DNA of 54,518 nt from Candidatus Burkholderia humilis (lineage in GTDB: Bacteria; Pseudomonadota; Gammaproteobacteria; Burkholderiales; Burkholderiaceae). The notes beneath the pieces were generated by a model. That model ran no database searches. It was not told the DNA's origin and worked only from the letters and a program-made list of their open reading frames with translations. Below, piece by piece: positions 1 to 7,714 of this stretch. The stretch lies in assembly GCA_001184405.1 (NCBI GenBank), contig LFMX01000030.1, forward strand, positions 1 to 54,518. Reading direction: 5' to 3'. The position numbers were made by a program, and so were the translations under genes. Each line of letters opens with the position of its first letter. The first letter of the stretch is position 1.

Positions 1-10
1 AGGACATGTG

Positions 11-1005
11 ATGACAAGACTCGCCGCCCGATGCTCACGCCGCGCGTGCGGCGCCATCCGTCTGCCTGCCTGCCGTCTGTCTGTCTGCCGGATGGCCGGA
101 GCGCGTCATGGTGCAAAGCTGCGCATTCTCCATGAGCAACATCAATTTCGTCAACGTCAGCACGATCAGCGGCGCACCCACCGACGCCAACGGATCGATG
201 AGCGTGAATTGCACGGGTTATGCCACGCCGATGATCCGGCTGTGCCTGAACTTCGGCAATCCCGCGGGCTCGGCGGCGACCTCGCGCACACTGGCCGGAC
301 CATCGGGCAACACCCTGTCGTCGAACCTGTTCAAGGATGCCACGCATCGGACCGTCTGGGGATCGACCGCTACGCCCGCCTATCCCGTCAACGTCGTGGA
401 TTTGCCCGTGGTCGGCGGCAATGCCTCCACGACGCTTACGATCTACGGACGCGTTTTCGCCAACCAGATTGCCGCTGTCACCGGCAGCTATTCCCTGACG
501 ATGGGAACCGGCGACACGCTATTAGCCTATGCGGGTTACAGCGGGACCGCGCCCAGTTGCTCATCGCTCACGACGCTGTTGTCGCGGGTCACTTTCACGC
601 TCACCGCCCAAGTCGTCGCCGATTGCAACATCAGCGCGGCGCCACTTGCCTTTCCCATCACGAGCTTTTTGAACAATCCGTTGCAGGCTACGAGCACGGT
701 CCAGGTCACTTGCGTATCCGGGGTGCCCTACGCCGTTTCGCTGAATGGCAGCACGACGCCGGGCGGCAGCGTGCTGATGCGCAAGCTCGCACGCAACGGC
801 GGCGCAGCGACAGTCAACTATCAGTTGTATAAGGATGCCGCGCGCACGCAACCGTGGGGAGACGGCACGAGCGGCACCACGACCAACGCGGGAACCGGCA
901 ATGGCTCGAGCACCACGTTCACCGTGTATGGGCAGGTGCCGGAGCAATCGTCACAGCCGGCGGGTCAATACCTCGGACACCGTCACTGCGACCGTGAGCT
1001 TCTGA
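11..1005 (+). pseudogene. SCPU (spore coat U) domain pilin/adhesin, frameshifted
   Basis: Two SCPU-type beta-sandwich domains can be read from about position 108. The first begins SCAFSMSNINF with the usual NVSTISGAPTDANGS motif. The second begins near 600 with TFTLTAQVVADCNIS. These domains form Csu-type archaic chaperone-usher pili, normally with a secretion signal and a two-domain tip or minor subunit. The C-terminal strand is broken: reading after GQY at 969-971, one extra C at 972 shifts the frame, and removing it restores SDTVTATVSF and a stop at 1003-1005. The signal peptide region (11-107) also does not read cleanly in the mature frame and contains short CTGC/TCTG repeats, so a second frame change is likely there. 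The true start is uncertain. It converges on the decarboxylase gene 19 bp away. Family call is good; functional loss is inferred. Confidence 0.72.
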
Positions 1006-1024
1006 GCGGCGCGCCGCCTGCCGC

Positions 1025-3310
1025 TCAATCGCGCACGCAATCCACGAAATACTCGACGCGCCCGTTGATCATCTCGCCGACGAGCCCGTGAATATCCGTA
1101 TGGAAGTCCGGGAAACGCTCGTTGAATTCACGCGCGAAACGCAAATAATCGACGATCGTGCGATTGAAACGCTCGCCCGGAATCAGCAACGGAATGCCCG
1201 GCGGATACGGCGTCAAAAGAATCGACGTCACGCGTCCTTCGAGTTCGTCGATAGGCACGCGATCGATCTCGCGGTGCGCGAGCTTGGCGAACGCTTCGGA
1301 CGGTTTCATCGCCGGTTCCATGCTCGACAGATACATCTCCGTCGTCAGACGCGCGATGTTGTTCGCGCGATAGACGCTGTGAATCTGCTGGCAAAGATCG
1401 CGCAAACCGATGCGCTCGTACAACGGATGCTGTGCGACGAATTCCGGCAGCACGCGCCACAGCGGCTGGTTGTTGTCGTAGTCGTCCTTGAACTGCTGGA
1501 GTTCGGTGACCATCGAATTCCAGCGGCCCTTCGTAATGCCGATCGTGAACATGATGAAGAACGAGTACAGCCCCGTCTTCTCCACGATGATGCCGTGCTC
1601 CGCCAGATACTTCGTGACGATCGCAGCCGGAATGCCTGTCTCGCCGAACTCGCCATCCACGTCCAGCCCTGGCGTGATGATCGTCGCCTTGATCGGATCG
1701 AGCATGTTGAAGCCTTCCGCGAGCGCGCCGAGGCCGTGCCAGCGGTCGTTGGGCTTCAGAATCCAGTCTTCGCGATCGCCGATGCCCTCTTCGGCCAGCG
1801 CGTCCGGACCCCAGACGGAGAAGAACCAGTCGTCGCCGTATTCGTCATCGACCTTGCGCATCGCGCGGCGGAAATCGAGTGCCTCGGCAATCGATTCCTC
1901 GACCAGCGCCGTGCCGCCCGGCGATTCCATCATCGCCGCGGCGACGTCGCACGACGCGATGATCGCGTATTGCGGCGACGTCGACGTGTGCATCAGATAC
2001 GCCTCGTTGAAGCGGTGACGATCGAACGCGCTGTTCTCGCTGTCCTGCACGAGAATCTGCGACGCCTGCGAAATGCCCGCGAGCAGCTTGTGCGTGGAGT
2101 GCGTCGCGAACACGAGCGCGCCGGTGCGCGGGCGGCCCGCGCCGATCGCGTGCATGTCCTGATAGAATGAGTGGAATTCGGCGTGCGGCAGCCAGGCTTC
2201 ATCGAAATGAAGCGTGTCGAGCATGTCGCCGAGCAAATCCTTGATCATTTCGACGTTGTAGATCACGCCGTCGTACGTGCTCTGCGTAATCGTCAGAATG
2301 CGCGGCTTGACCTTCGGATTCTTCGCCAGCGCCTCGCGCGCGAACGGATTCGCCTCGATCTTCTTGCGGATGTTTTCCGGTTTGAACTCGTCGCGCGGAA
2401 TCGGCCCGATGATGCCGAAGTGATTGCGTGTCGGCGTGAGGAACACGGGAATCGCGCCGGTCATGGTGATGGCGTGGAGAATCGACTTGTGGCAGTTGCG
2501 GTCCACCAGCACGATATCGCCGAGTGCAACGGTCGCATGCCACACGATCTTGTTCGACGTCGACGTGCCGTTGGTCACGAAAAACAGCTGATCCGCGCCG
2601 AAGATGCGCGCCGCATTCCGCTCGGACGCGGCGACCGGCCCGGTGTGATCGAGCAACTGGCCGAGTTCTTCGACCGCGTTGCAGACGTCGGCGCGCAGCA
2701 TGTTTTCGCCGAAGAACTGGTGGAACATCTGCCCGCGCGGATTTTTAAGGAACGCGACGCCGCCCGAGTGCCCCGGACAGTGCCACGAGTACGAGCCTTC
2801 GTCTGCGTACTGCACGAGTTCCTTGAAGAACGGCGGCGCGAGCGCATCGAGATACACCTTCGCGTCGCGGATGATATGCCGCGCCACGAACTCCGGCGTG
2901 TCCTCGAACATATGGATGAAGCCATGCAGTTCGCGCAGGATGTCGTTCGGCAGATGGCGCGACGTGCGCGTTTCGCCGTAGAGGAAAATCGGAATGTCGG
3001 CGTTACGCTTGCGCACCGCCGTGATGAACGCACGCAGCGCGACAATCGCCGTCGCCAGTTCCGGCGTATCGCCTTCGACGACGACGTTCTCCGCGTACGG
3101 CAGCAATTCCTCGTCATCGATCGACAAAATGAAACACGACGCGCGGCTCGACTGCTGCGCGAACGCGGCGAGATCGCCGTAACTCGTCAGGCCGAGAACT
3201 TCGGCGCCTTCTTTTTCGATCGCCTCGGCAAGCGCGCGGATACCGGAACCCGAAATATTCTCGGAGCGAAAGTCTTCGTCGATGATGACGACAGGAAAGC
3301 GGAACTTCAT
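1025..3310 (-). CDS. Orn/Lys/Arg decarboxylase (PLP, fold type I)
   Basis: Intact protein of 761 residues, the usual length for inducible bacterial basic amino acid decarboxylases. Order: N-terminal wing domain (from MKFRFPVVIIDED), PLP-binding major domain, C-terminal domain. The pyridoxal lysine is Lys408 in THSTHKLLAG, and an upstream WHCPGHSGG motif is typical of the family. It would decarboxylate lysine, arginine or ornithine in the cytoplasm, giving polyamines and consuming protons; the substrate cannot be chosen from sequence alone. Start chosen at MKFRF because GGAGA lies about 8 bases upstream; an in-frame ATG five codons earlier has no such site. It lies 83 bp downstream of dcd on the same strand, with a strong hairpin between them. 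Confidence 0.93.
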   Translation of the reverse strand: MKFRFPVVIIDEDFRSENISGSGIRALAEAIEKEGAEVLGLTSYGDLAAFAQQSSRASCFILSIDDEELLPYAENVVVEGDTPELATAIVALRAFITAVRKRNADIPIFLYGETRTSRHLPNDILRELHGFIHMFEDTPEFVARHIIRDAKVYLDALAPPFFKELVQYADEGSYSWHCPGHSGGVAFLKNPRGQMFHQFFGENMLRADVCNAVEELGQLLDHTGPVAASERNAARIFGADQLFFVTNGTSTSNKIVWHATVALGDIVLVDRNCHKSILHAITMTGAIPVFLTPTRNHFGIIGPIPRDEFKPENIRKKIEANPFAREALAKNPKVKPRILTITQSTYDGVIYNVEMIKDLLGDMLDTLHFDEAWLPHAEFHSFYQDMHAIGAGRPRTGALVFATHSTHKLLAGISQASQILVQDSENSAFDRHRFNEAYLMHTSTSPQYAIIASCDVAAAMMESPGGTALVEESIAEALDFRRAMRKVDDEYGDDWFFSVWGPDALAEEGIGDREDWILKPNDRWHGLGALAEGFNMLDPIKATIITPGLDVDGEFGETGIPAAIVTKYLAEHGIIVEKTGLYSFFIMFTIGITKGRWNSMVTELQQFKDDYDNNQPLWRVLPEFVAQHPLYERIGLRDLCQQIHSVYRANNIARLTTEMYLSSMEPAMKPSEAFAKLAHREIDRVPIDELEGRVTSILLTPYPPGIPLLIPGERFNRTIVDYLRFAREFNERFPDFHTDIHGLVGEMINGRVEYFVDCVRD

Positions 3311-3329
3311 GAGGCGAATCTCCAAATGG

Positions 3330-3365
3330 AACGACCGCTGTCTTTGGACTGAGACAGCGGTCGTT
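3330..3365. promoter_or_regulatory. 14-bp perfect inverted repeat between dcd and decarboxylase
   Basis: Arms AACGACCGCTGTCT (3330-3343) and AGACAGCGGTCGTT (3352-3365) are perfectly complementary around an 8-base loop. No T run follows on either strand, so it is not a standard intrinsic terminator. On the minus strand it ends about 8 bases before the GGAGA ribosome site of the decarboxylase. It could be an attenuator, an mRNA processing or stability hairpin, or a protein operator. Confidence 0.6.
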
Positions 3366-3393
3366 CGACAAGCTTATAACGTAGGCGGTTCGA

Positions 3394-3963
3394 TCAGGTC
3401 TTCGGCAGCGTCACGCCGTGCTGACCTTGATATTTGCCGCCACGATTCGCGTACGACGTCTCGCACATTTCATCGCTTTCGAAGAACAAGACTTGTGCCA
3501 CGCCTTCGTTCGCATAAATTTTCGCAGGCAAAGGTGTCGTATTCGAGAATTCGAGCGTCACGTAGCCTTCCCATTCCGGCTCGAACGGCGTCACGTTGAC
3601 GATGATCCCGCAGCGCGCATACGTCGATTTACCCAGACACACGGTCAGGCACGAGCGCGGAATGCGGAAATATTCTACCGTGCGCGCGAGCGCGAAAGAA
3701 TTCGGCGGAATGATGCAGACATCGCCCTTGAAATCGACGAACGATTTCTTGTCGAAGTTTTTCGGATCGACGATCGTGGAATTGATGTTGGTGAAAATCT
3801 TGAATTCGTCGGCCACGCGAATGTCGTAGCCGTAGCTCGACGTCCCGTAGCTCACGATCTTGCGGCCGTCTTCGGTCACGCGCACCTGATCGCGCACGAA
3901 CGGCTCGATCATCTTGTGCTCTTCGGCCATGTGCCGAATCCACTTGTCGGATTTGATGCTCAT
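3394..3963 (-). CDS. dcd: dCTP deaminase
   Basis: 189 residues, full length, starting [19 protein letters not shown]. Dcd deaminates dCTP to dUTP, the main source of dUMP for thymidylate synthesis in many Proteobacteria. The trimeric dUTPase-like fold is evident: SYGYDIRV near the N-terminus, the [14 protein letters not shown] strand, the GKSTYARCG motif, and the catalytic Glu region [15 protein letters not shown]. The C-terminus [15 protein letters not shown] is the conserved nucleotide-closing tail. No frame problem is visible, in keeping with an essential function. It is the upstream partner of the decarboxylase. Confidence 0.97.
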   Translation of the reverse strand: MSIKSDKWIRHMAEEHKMIEPFVRDQVRVTEDGRKIVSYGTSSYGYDIRVADEFKIFTNINSTIVDPKNFDKKSFVDFKGDVCIIPPNSFALARTVEYFRIPRSCLTVCLGKSTYARCGIIVNVTPFEPEWEGYVTLEFSNTTPLPAKIYANEGVAQVLFFESDEMCETSYANRGGKYQGQHGVTLPKT

Positions 3964-4073
3964 AGGGGACGCTACTCAACGGTGAACGGTTGCGGCTGGG
4001 GTGAACCGCGCCGTTCAATGGATCGGAAGTTGGGCGCTGGCCAAACGAAAACGTGTATTTTACGCGATGTGTT

Positions 4074-4616
4074 TTATCTACGAATAACGCCGCACGCGAT
4101 GGCCGGCCCGACGTTATGCGGATACATCGCGTACGGATCCGTAGCCTCGCGATGCAGCATGATCGCGCGCGAAATGACGGAGCGCACGCCATCGAGCGAA
4201 ACGTCCGTCGCAACGATGAAACCGGTGGCCGCGCCTGTCGCGTCCGCGTGAATATTGCCGAGCTCGCCTTCGAGCCGCGCATTCGGATGCCGGCGGTCCG
4301 ACTGCAGCACAAACACCGGGCTCGTGTCCTGATCGGTCACGGCGATGCAGTCGCCGCGTTCATGCACTTCGAGCGCGTGATCGCTGTTCGGCGCGAGATC
4401 GGTGAGGTTGTAGGTGACCTGCACGCCATCGGCCCGCTCGATCAACGTGATGCTGCCGCGCGCCGTGTTGCCGGGCGTGGGCTTCAATTGAGCATCGGCG
4501 CGTTTCTCGTGATTCTGGAAGAGGATGCCGCAGCCGCTCAGCATGACGCTGCACGCCGCCATTGCACACACGGCGAACCACACGCGTTTCGCCCTTCCGT
4601 CAAATCTGTCTTTCAT
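4074..4616 (-). CDS. Cu/Zn superoxide dismutase-like lipoprotein, metal ligands degenerate
   Basis: 180 residues. N-terminus MKDRFDGRAKRVWF, a hydrophobic stretch, then the lipobox LSGC, so the product should be lipid-anchored in the periplasm. The fold is SodC-like: VHERGDC aligns with the HVHxxGDC region, LGNIHADATG with the metal-loop end, and the C-terminus IACGVI with the disulfide strand. However, the first Cu-ligand His of the HxH pair and most Zn-loop histidines are absent (SDRRHPNARLEGELGNIH keeps very few). It may not be an active dismutase; some SodC-like proteins serve other roles. Start chosen at MKDRF for the signal peptide; an upstream in-frame ATG would add 28 arginine-rich residues. 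No frameshift is seen. Confidence 0.75.
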   Translation of the reverse strand: MKDRFDGRAKRVWFAVCAMAACSVMLSGCGILFQNHEKRADAQLKPTPGNTARGSITLIERADGVQVTYNLTDLAPNSDHALEVHERGDCIAVTDQDTSPVFVLQSDRRHPNARLEGELGNIHADATGAATGFIVATDVSLDGVRSVISRAIMLHREATDPYAMYPHNVGPAIACGVIRR

Positions 4617-4734
4617 GCGTTCCTCTCGGCGGCCGCGGCGCCCCGTGCGCCGGCACTGCCGCGTCTCGAAGGCGACATGATACCGCGAGCCGCGCTGCAC
4701 AAGGCCCGCGGCATTCGAGAAGAAACGCTCGGTA

Positions 4735-5826
4735 TTACGTGTTCTGAACGACGATGCTCGGAAACTTCGACGTCATGTCACGCTGACGCTCGGCAATCGC
4801 GACGGCCACGCGCCGCGCAATGGCACGGTACGTCTCCGCAATCCGGCTTTCCGGTTGCGATACGACCGTCGGCTGACCGGCGTCGGTACGCTCGCGAATG
4901 GCGATATCGAGCGGCAACGATCCGAGCACTTCCACGCCGTACTCCTTGGCCATGCGCTCGCCGCCGCCCGCGCCGAAAATATGCTCTTCGTGACCGCAAT
5001 TCGAGCACACATGCGTGCTCATGTTTTCGACGATGCCAAGAATTGGAATGCCCACTTTCTCGAACATCTTCAGGCCCTTCTTGGCGTCGAGCAGCGCGAT
5101 GTCCTGCGGCGTAGTGACGATCACCGCGCCCGTGACGGGCACTTTTTGCGCGAGCGTCAACTGGATGTCGCCGGTACCGGGCGGCATATCGACGACGAGG
5201 TAATCCAGATCGCGCCAGTTGGTCTGCCGAAGCAGTTGTTCGAGCGCGGACGTGACCATCGGGCCGCGCCAGACCATCGGATTGTCCTGCTCGATCAGAA
5301 AGCCGATGGAATTGGCCTGAATGCCGTGGTGGCCTTCGAGCGGGTTCATCGACTGGTTGTCGGGCGATTCGAGGCGGCCGGAAATGCCGAGCATCATCGG
5401 CAGTGACGGGCCGTAGATGTCTGCGTCCAACATGCCGACCGACGCGCCTTCCGCCGTGAGCGCTAGCGCGAGATTGGCCGCTGTCGTGCTCTTGCCAACG
5501 CCGCCCTTGCCCGACGCCACCGCGATGATGTTCTTCACGTTCGGCAACAATTTCACGCCGCGTTGCACGGCATGCGCGACGACTTGCGACGATACGTCGA
5601 CTGCGATATTCGTAACACCCGGAATCTCGCGCAGCGCGTTCGTGACCATTGCACGAATCGATTCGAACTGCGTTTTGGCCGGATAACCCAGCACGATGTT
5701 CACGCTTACGGTCGAGCCGTCGACGGACACGTTGCGCACGCTCTTCGTCTCGACGAAACTGCGCTGGGTGTTGGGGTCGGTCAGGGTGGCGAGTGCGGTG
5801 TCGATCTTCGCGCGGTCAATGCTCAT
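4735..5826 (-). CDS. apbC: Iron-sulfur cluster carrier ATPase ApbC/Mrp
   Basis: 363 residues. N-terminal MIP18-like DUF59 domain (about 1-80), then the deviant Walker A P-loop GKGGVGKS at residues 106-113, the MLDADIYGPS switch, VVDMPPGTGD Walker B, and a CSNCGHEEHIFG CxxC motif that binds a bridging Fe-S cluster. The family transfers 4Fe-4S clusters to apoproteins in the cytosol. Start taken at MSIDRAK; a longer reading of 510 residues adds unrelated upstream sequence. It lies divergent from the OmpA-like pseudogene across about 250 bp. The frame is clean. Confidence 0.95.
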   Translation of the reverse strand: MSIDRAKIDTALATLTDPNTQRSFVETKSVRNVSVDGSTVSVNIVLGYPAKTQFESIRAMVTNALREIPGVTNIAVDVSSQVVAHAVQRGVKLLPNVKNIIAVASGKGGVGKSTTAANLALALTAEGASVGMLDADIYGPSLPMMLGISGRLESPDNQSMNPLEGHHGIQANSIGFLIEQDNPMVWRGPMVTSALEQLLRQTNWRDLDYLVVDMPPGTGDIQLTLAQKVPVTGAVIVTTPQDIALLDAKKGLKMFEKVGIPILGIVENMSTHVCSNCGHEEHIFGAGGGERMAKEYGVEVLGSLPLDIAIRERTDAGQPTVVSQPESRIAETYRAIARRVAVAIAERQRDMTSKFPSIVVQNT

Positions 5827-6078
5827 CGATACTCCAAGGAACGCTTGTTGCTCGGGCCGTCGTTGGCTGGCAACAGTCTTAGGAAATTGCAAGTAATTGT
5901 TAGTGCCGTTGCGTGCGCCGTGCGCGCATTGCACTATCCCGCTGCAAACTTTTCCGGGAACGACGGGCAAGCGGACGCCGTTCTGCTTATTGTAGAGGCT
6001 CGCTCCGAAGCTCGTCTGAAGACCCTTCGCACGCTCGGCGCGTGAGCCGAATCGCTTGTTAAAACAAGGAGATCCAAC

Positions 6079-6631
6079 ATGAACACCAAACTGATGACTC
6101 GTTTGTCCGTCTTTGTCGTGGCTGGCGCGCTGCTCGCCGGTTGCCAGACGCAACAGGGCACCAATACGGCTGTCGGCGCGGGCGCGGCGGCGGGCGGCAT
6201 CGTCGGCTACAACTGGCAGGCGATCCGCAACAAGATTTCGGGCGATTCGAAGGGCACCGGCACGCAAGTGACCGAGCAGCAGGACGGCTCGCTCAAGGTC
6301 AACATCCCGAATTCCATTTCCTTCGATACCAACAGCTACGCGATCAAGCCGACCTTCGATCCGGTGCTAAACTCGGTCACGCAGACGATGCAACAGCATC
6401 CGGAGCTGATCGCGAGCGTCGTCGGCCACACGGACAACACCGGCCAGCCGGCTTACAACCAGACGCTGTCGCACATCGCGACGCACGGCGTGCCGGCGCA
6501 GCGCCTTTCGGCGTCGGGCATGGGCCCAGAACCAGCCGATCGCGGACAACTCGACGGAAGCGGGCCGCGTGCAAAATCGCCGCGTGGAAATCTATCTGCG
6601 TGCGACAGCGCAGCCGGGTCAAGTGCAGTAA
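6079..6631 (+). pseudogene. OmpA-family lipoprotein, frameshifted and internally deleted
   Basis: Begins MNTKLMTRLSVFVVAGALLAGCQ, a lipoprotein signal with lipobox LAGC, then a glycine-zipper stretch (GAGAAAGGIVGY), then an OmpA peptidoglycan-binding domain with ISFDTNSYAIKP and VVGHTDNTG. Two lesions are seen. About ten residues are missing in frame between NQTLS and ATHGVPAQRLS, where the family has the NRAQSV helix. One extra C near 6528 then shifts the frame; removing it restores QNQPIADNSTEAGRVQNRRVEIYLRA and a stop at 6629-6631. The deleted helix helps form the peptidoglycan site, so function is probably lost. An intact paralogue is at 45898-46410. A good ribosome site (AAGGAG) precedes the start. 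Confidence 0.85.
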
Positions 6632-6794
6632 ACGACTGATTTGACGGGAGAAATGGCCAGTTTGGACGCGCCGGCGGCAGTCACGCGAATTCGCCTGAAA
6701 AAAAATTTGAAACTTTGGGCGCGTGGCGCGTGTCTGTCGTTACGGTAGGTGGCTGGCGATGCCGCCGCCTGCCATTCTCCTCTTGTCGTTGTTG

Positions 6795-6824
6795 CTCCGG
6801 GGCGCATTGAGCCCCGGTTTTTTT
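6795..6824 (+). terminator. Intrinsic terminator
   Basis: CCGGGGC, a 7-base loop, GCCCCGG, then seven T. It lies about 165 bases beyond the OmpA-like reading frame on the same strand and just before the convergent hicB gene. Confidence 0.85.
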
Positions 6825-6858
6825 GCCTGTTCGATTTGGCTGAACGCGCCGCGCGCAG

Positions 6859-7278
6859 TCAGGCCAGCGAAATCTTCAAACGCTTTCCGAGCGACGTAAG
6901 GGCCGCTTCGATTGCCTCCAGTTTCGACGAATGACGCGGATCGAGCAGGCGATCGACCTGCAGCATATGCACGTTCAGACGTCGCGCGAGTTCGGATTTG
7001 CGCACGCCTTGCCGCAGCATTTCGTTCTGAAGCAGCACCTTTGTGACGACGAGCGCAGGTAAGGTCACGACGTGCTGGCCTTTTTTCGGCTTTGACGGCA
7101 TGGGGACTTCGCGTTTTTCGTCGAAGTAGATCTCGATGGCACTTTCTAGCGCATCAAGGCCGTTCAAGAGCGCTTCGCCTTCATCGTCGCCTACGGAAAT
7201 GGCTTCCGGAATGTCGGGGAACGTGACGAGTAATGTGTTGTTCGTGTCGGGTTCCAGATTGACTGGATAGGACAGCAT
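6859..7278 (-). CDS. hicB: HicB antitoxin with C-terminal helix-turn-helix
   Basis: 139 residues, intact. The N-terminal half (MLSYPVNLEPD, LLVTFPDIPEAISVGDDEGEAL, IEIYFDEKREVPMPS) is the partial RNase H-like HicB fold that caps the HicA toxin. The C-terminal half (LARRLNVHMLQVDRLLDPRHSSKLEAIEAAL) is an Xre-like DNA-binding domain used for operon autorepression. Start chosen at MLSYPV: GGAG lies about 8 bases upstream. The upstream reading frame is open because the hicA stop has been lost by an indel, so an automatic caller may report one long fused protein. The toxin is broken, so HicB may persist only as a DNA-binding repressor or as a relic. Confidence 0.88.
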   Translation of the reverse strand: MLSYPVNLEPDTNNTLLVTFPDIPEAISVGDDEGEALLNGLDALESAIEIYFDEKREVPMPSKPKKGQHVVTLPALVVTKVLLQNEMLRQGVRKSELARRLNVHMLQVDRLLDPRHSSKLEAIEAALTSLGKRLKISLA

Positions 7279-7313
7279 GACGGTGGATTCTCCAAAGAAC
7301 ATCGCTTCCTCGC

Positions 7314-7488
7314 TTATTTCCAAGCCAAGTTGCTTCTTGACTTGCTCCATTAGATTCGTACTAATCTCTTTGCTGCCGTGATCGGGAAAATGGTGGCCCG
7401 GCCGTTGATTGTCACGCGGAAGTGACCGCCCTTCGCCGGCGTAAAAACCGCCCCTTGATGGCGAAGCCACTTCCTGACTGTATTTCAT
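7314..7488 (-). pseudogene. hicA: HicA toxin (mRNA interferase), three indels
   Basis: HicA is a small dsRBD-like ribonuclease of about 60 residues with a catalytic His. Here MKYS starts at 7488. The body RKWLRHQGAVFTPAKGG then HFRVTINGRATIFP, containing the catalytic His of GGHFRV, is in a different frame. DHGSKEISTNLMEQVKKQLGL returns to the first frame. Against the family pattern: about 5 bases lost after MKYS, one G lost at FPD, and one G gained after QLGL that hides the natural stop (TAA at 7314-7316). The third change opens the frame into hicB. Each segment is clearly recognisable, so decay is recent. The toxin cannot be made as an active protein without frameshifting. Confidence 0.87.
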
Positions 7489-7520
7489 GCGCCCTCCGCG
7501 AGTGTTGAGGGCGCATGAAA

Positions 7521-7573
7521 TACAACATAAAGGTTGTACTTTGCCAGGAGAAAAATGCAACTATTTTGTTGTA
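7521..7573. promoter_or_regulatory. Two matching palindromes upstream of hicAB
   Basis: TACAAC-N6-GTTGTA at 7521-7538 and TGCAAC-N6-GTTGTA at 7556-7573. They share arm sequence and spacing, and their centres lie 35 bp apart. They sit just upstream of the hicA start on the minus strand and before metG. HicB proteins with a helix-turn-helix tail bind such paired palindromes in their own promoters, so these are the likely HicB operators. The role is inferred; the symmetry is visible. Confidence 0.6.
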
Positions 7574-7714
7574 TTTTCTAGCTGAAAGTGAGCAGCGAAA
7601 TTCACGGTCAGACTCGACCTTCCACGGCCAACAAACGCCCATCCGCCCCGCCCTGCTAAAATCAAAATTCCGCTTTTTTCACCCATCACCAGCATTTCTC
7701 CGGGTCGCGCCTTT

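Noticed and set aside
1088..3352. Long open frames opposite the decarboxylase (360 and 393 codons)
   Set aside because: Shadow frames with composition bias and no domain, against a clear PLP enzyme.
6859..7560. A single 233-residue fused HicA-HicB protein
   Set aside because: The fusion comes from an indel hiding the hicA stop, the middle is out of frame, and hicB has its own ribosome site.
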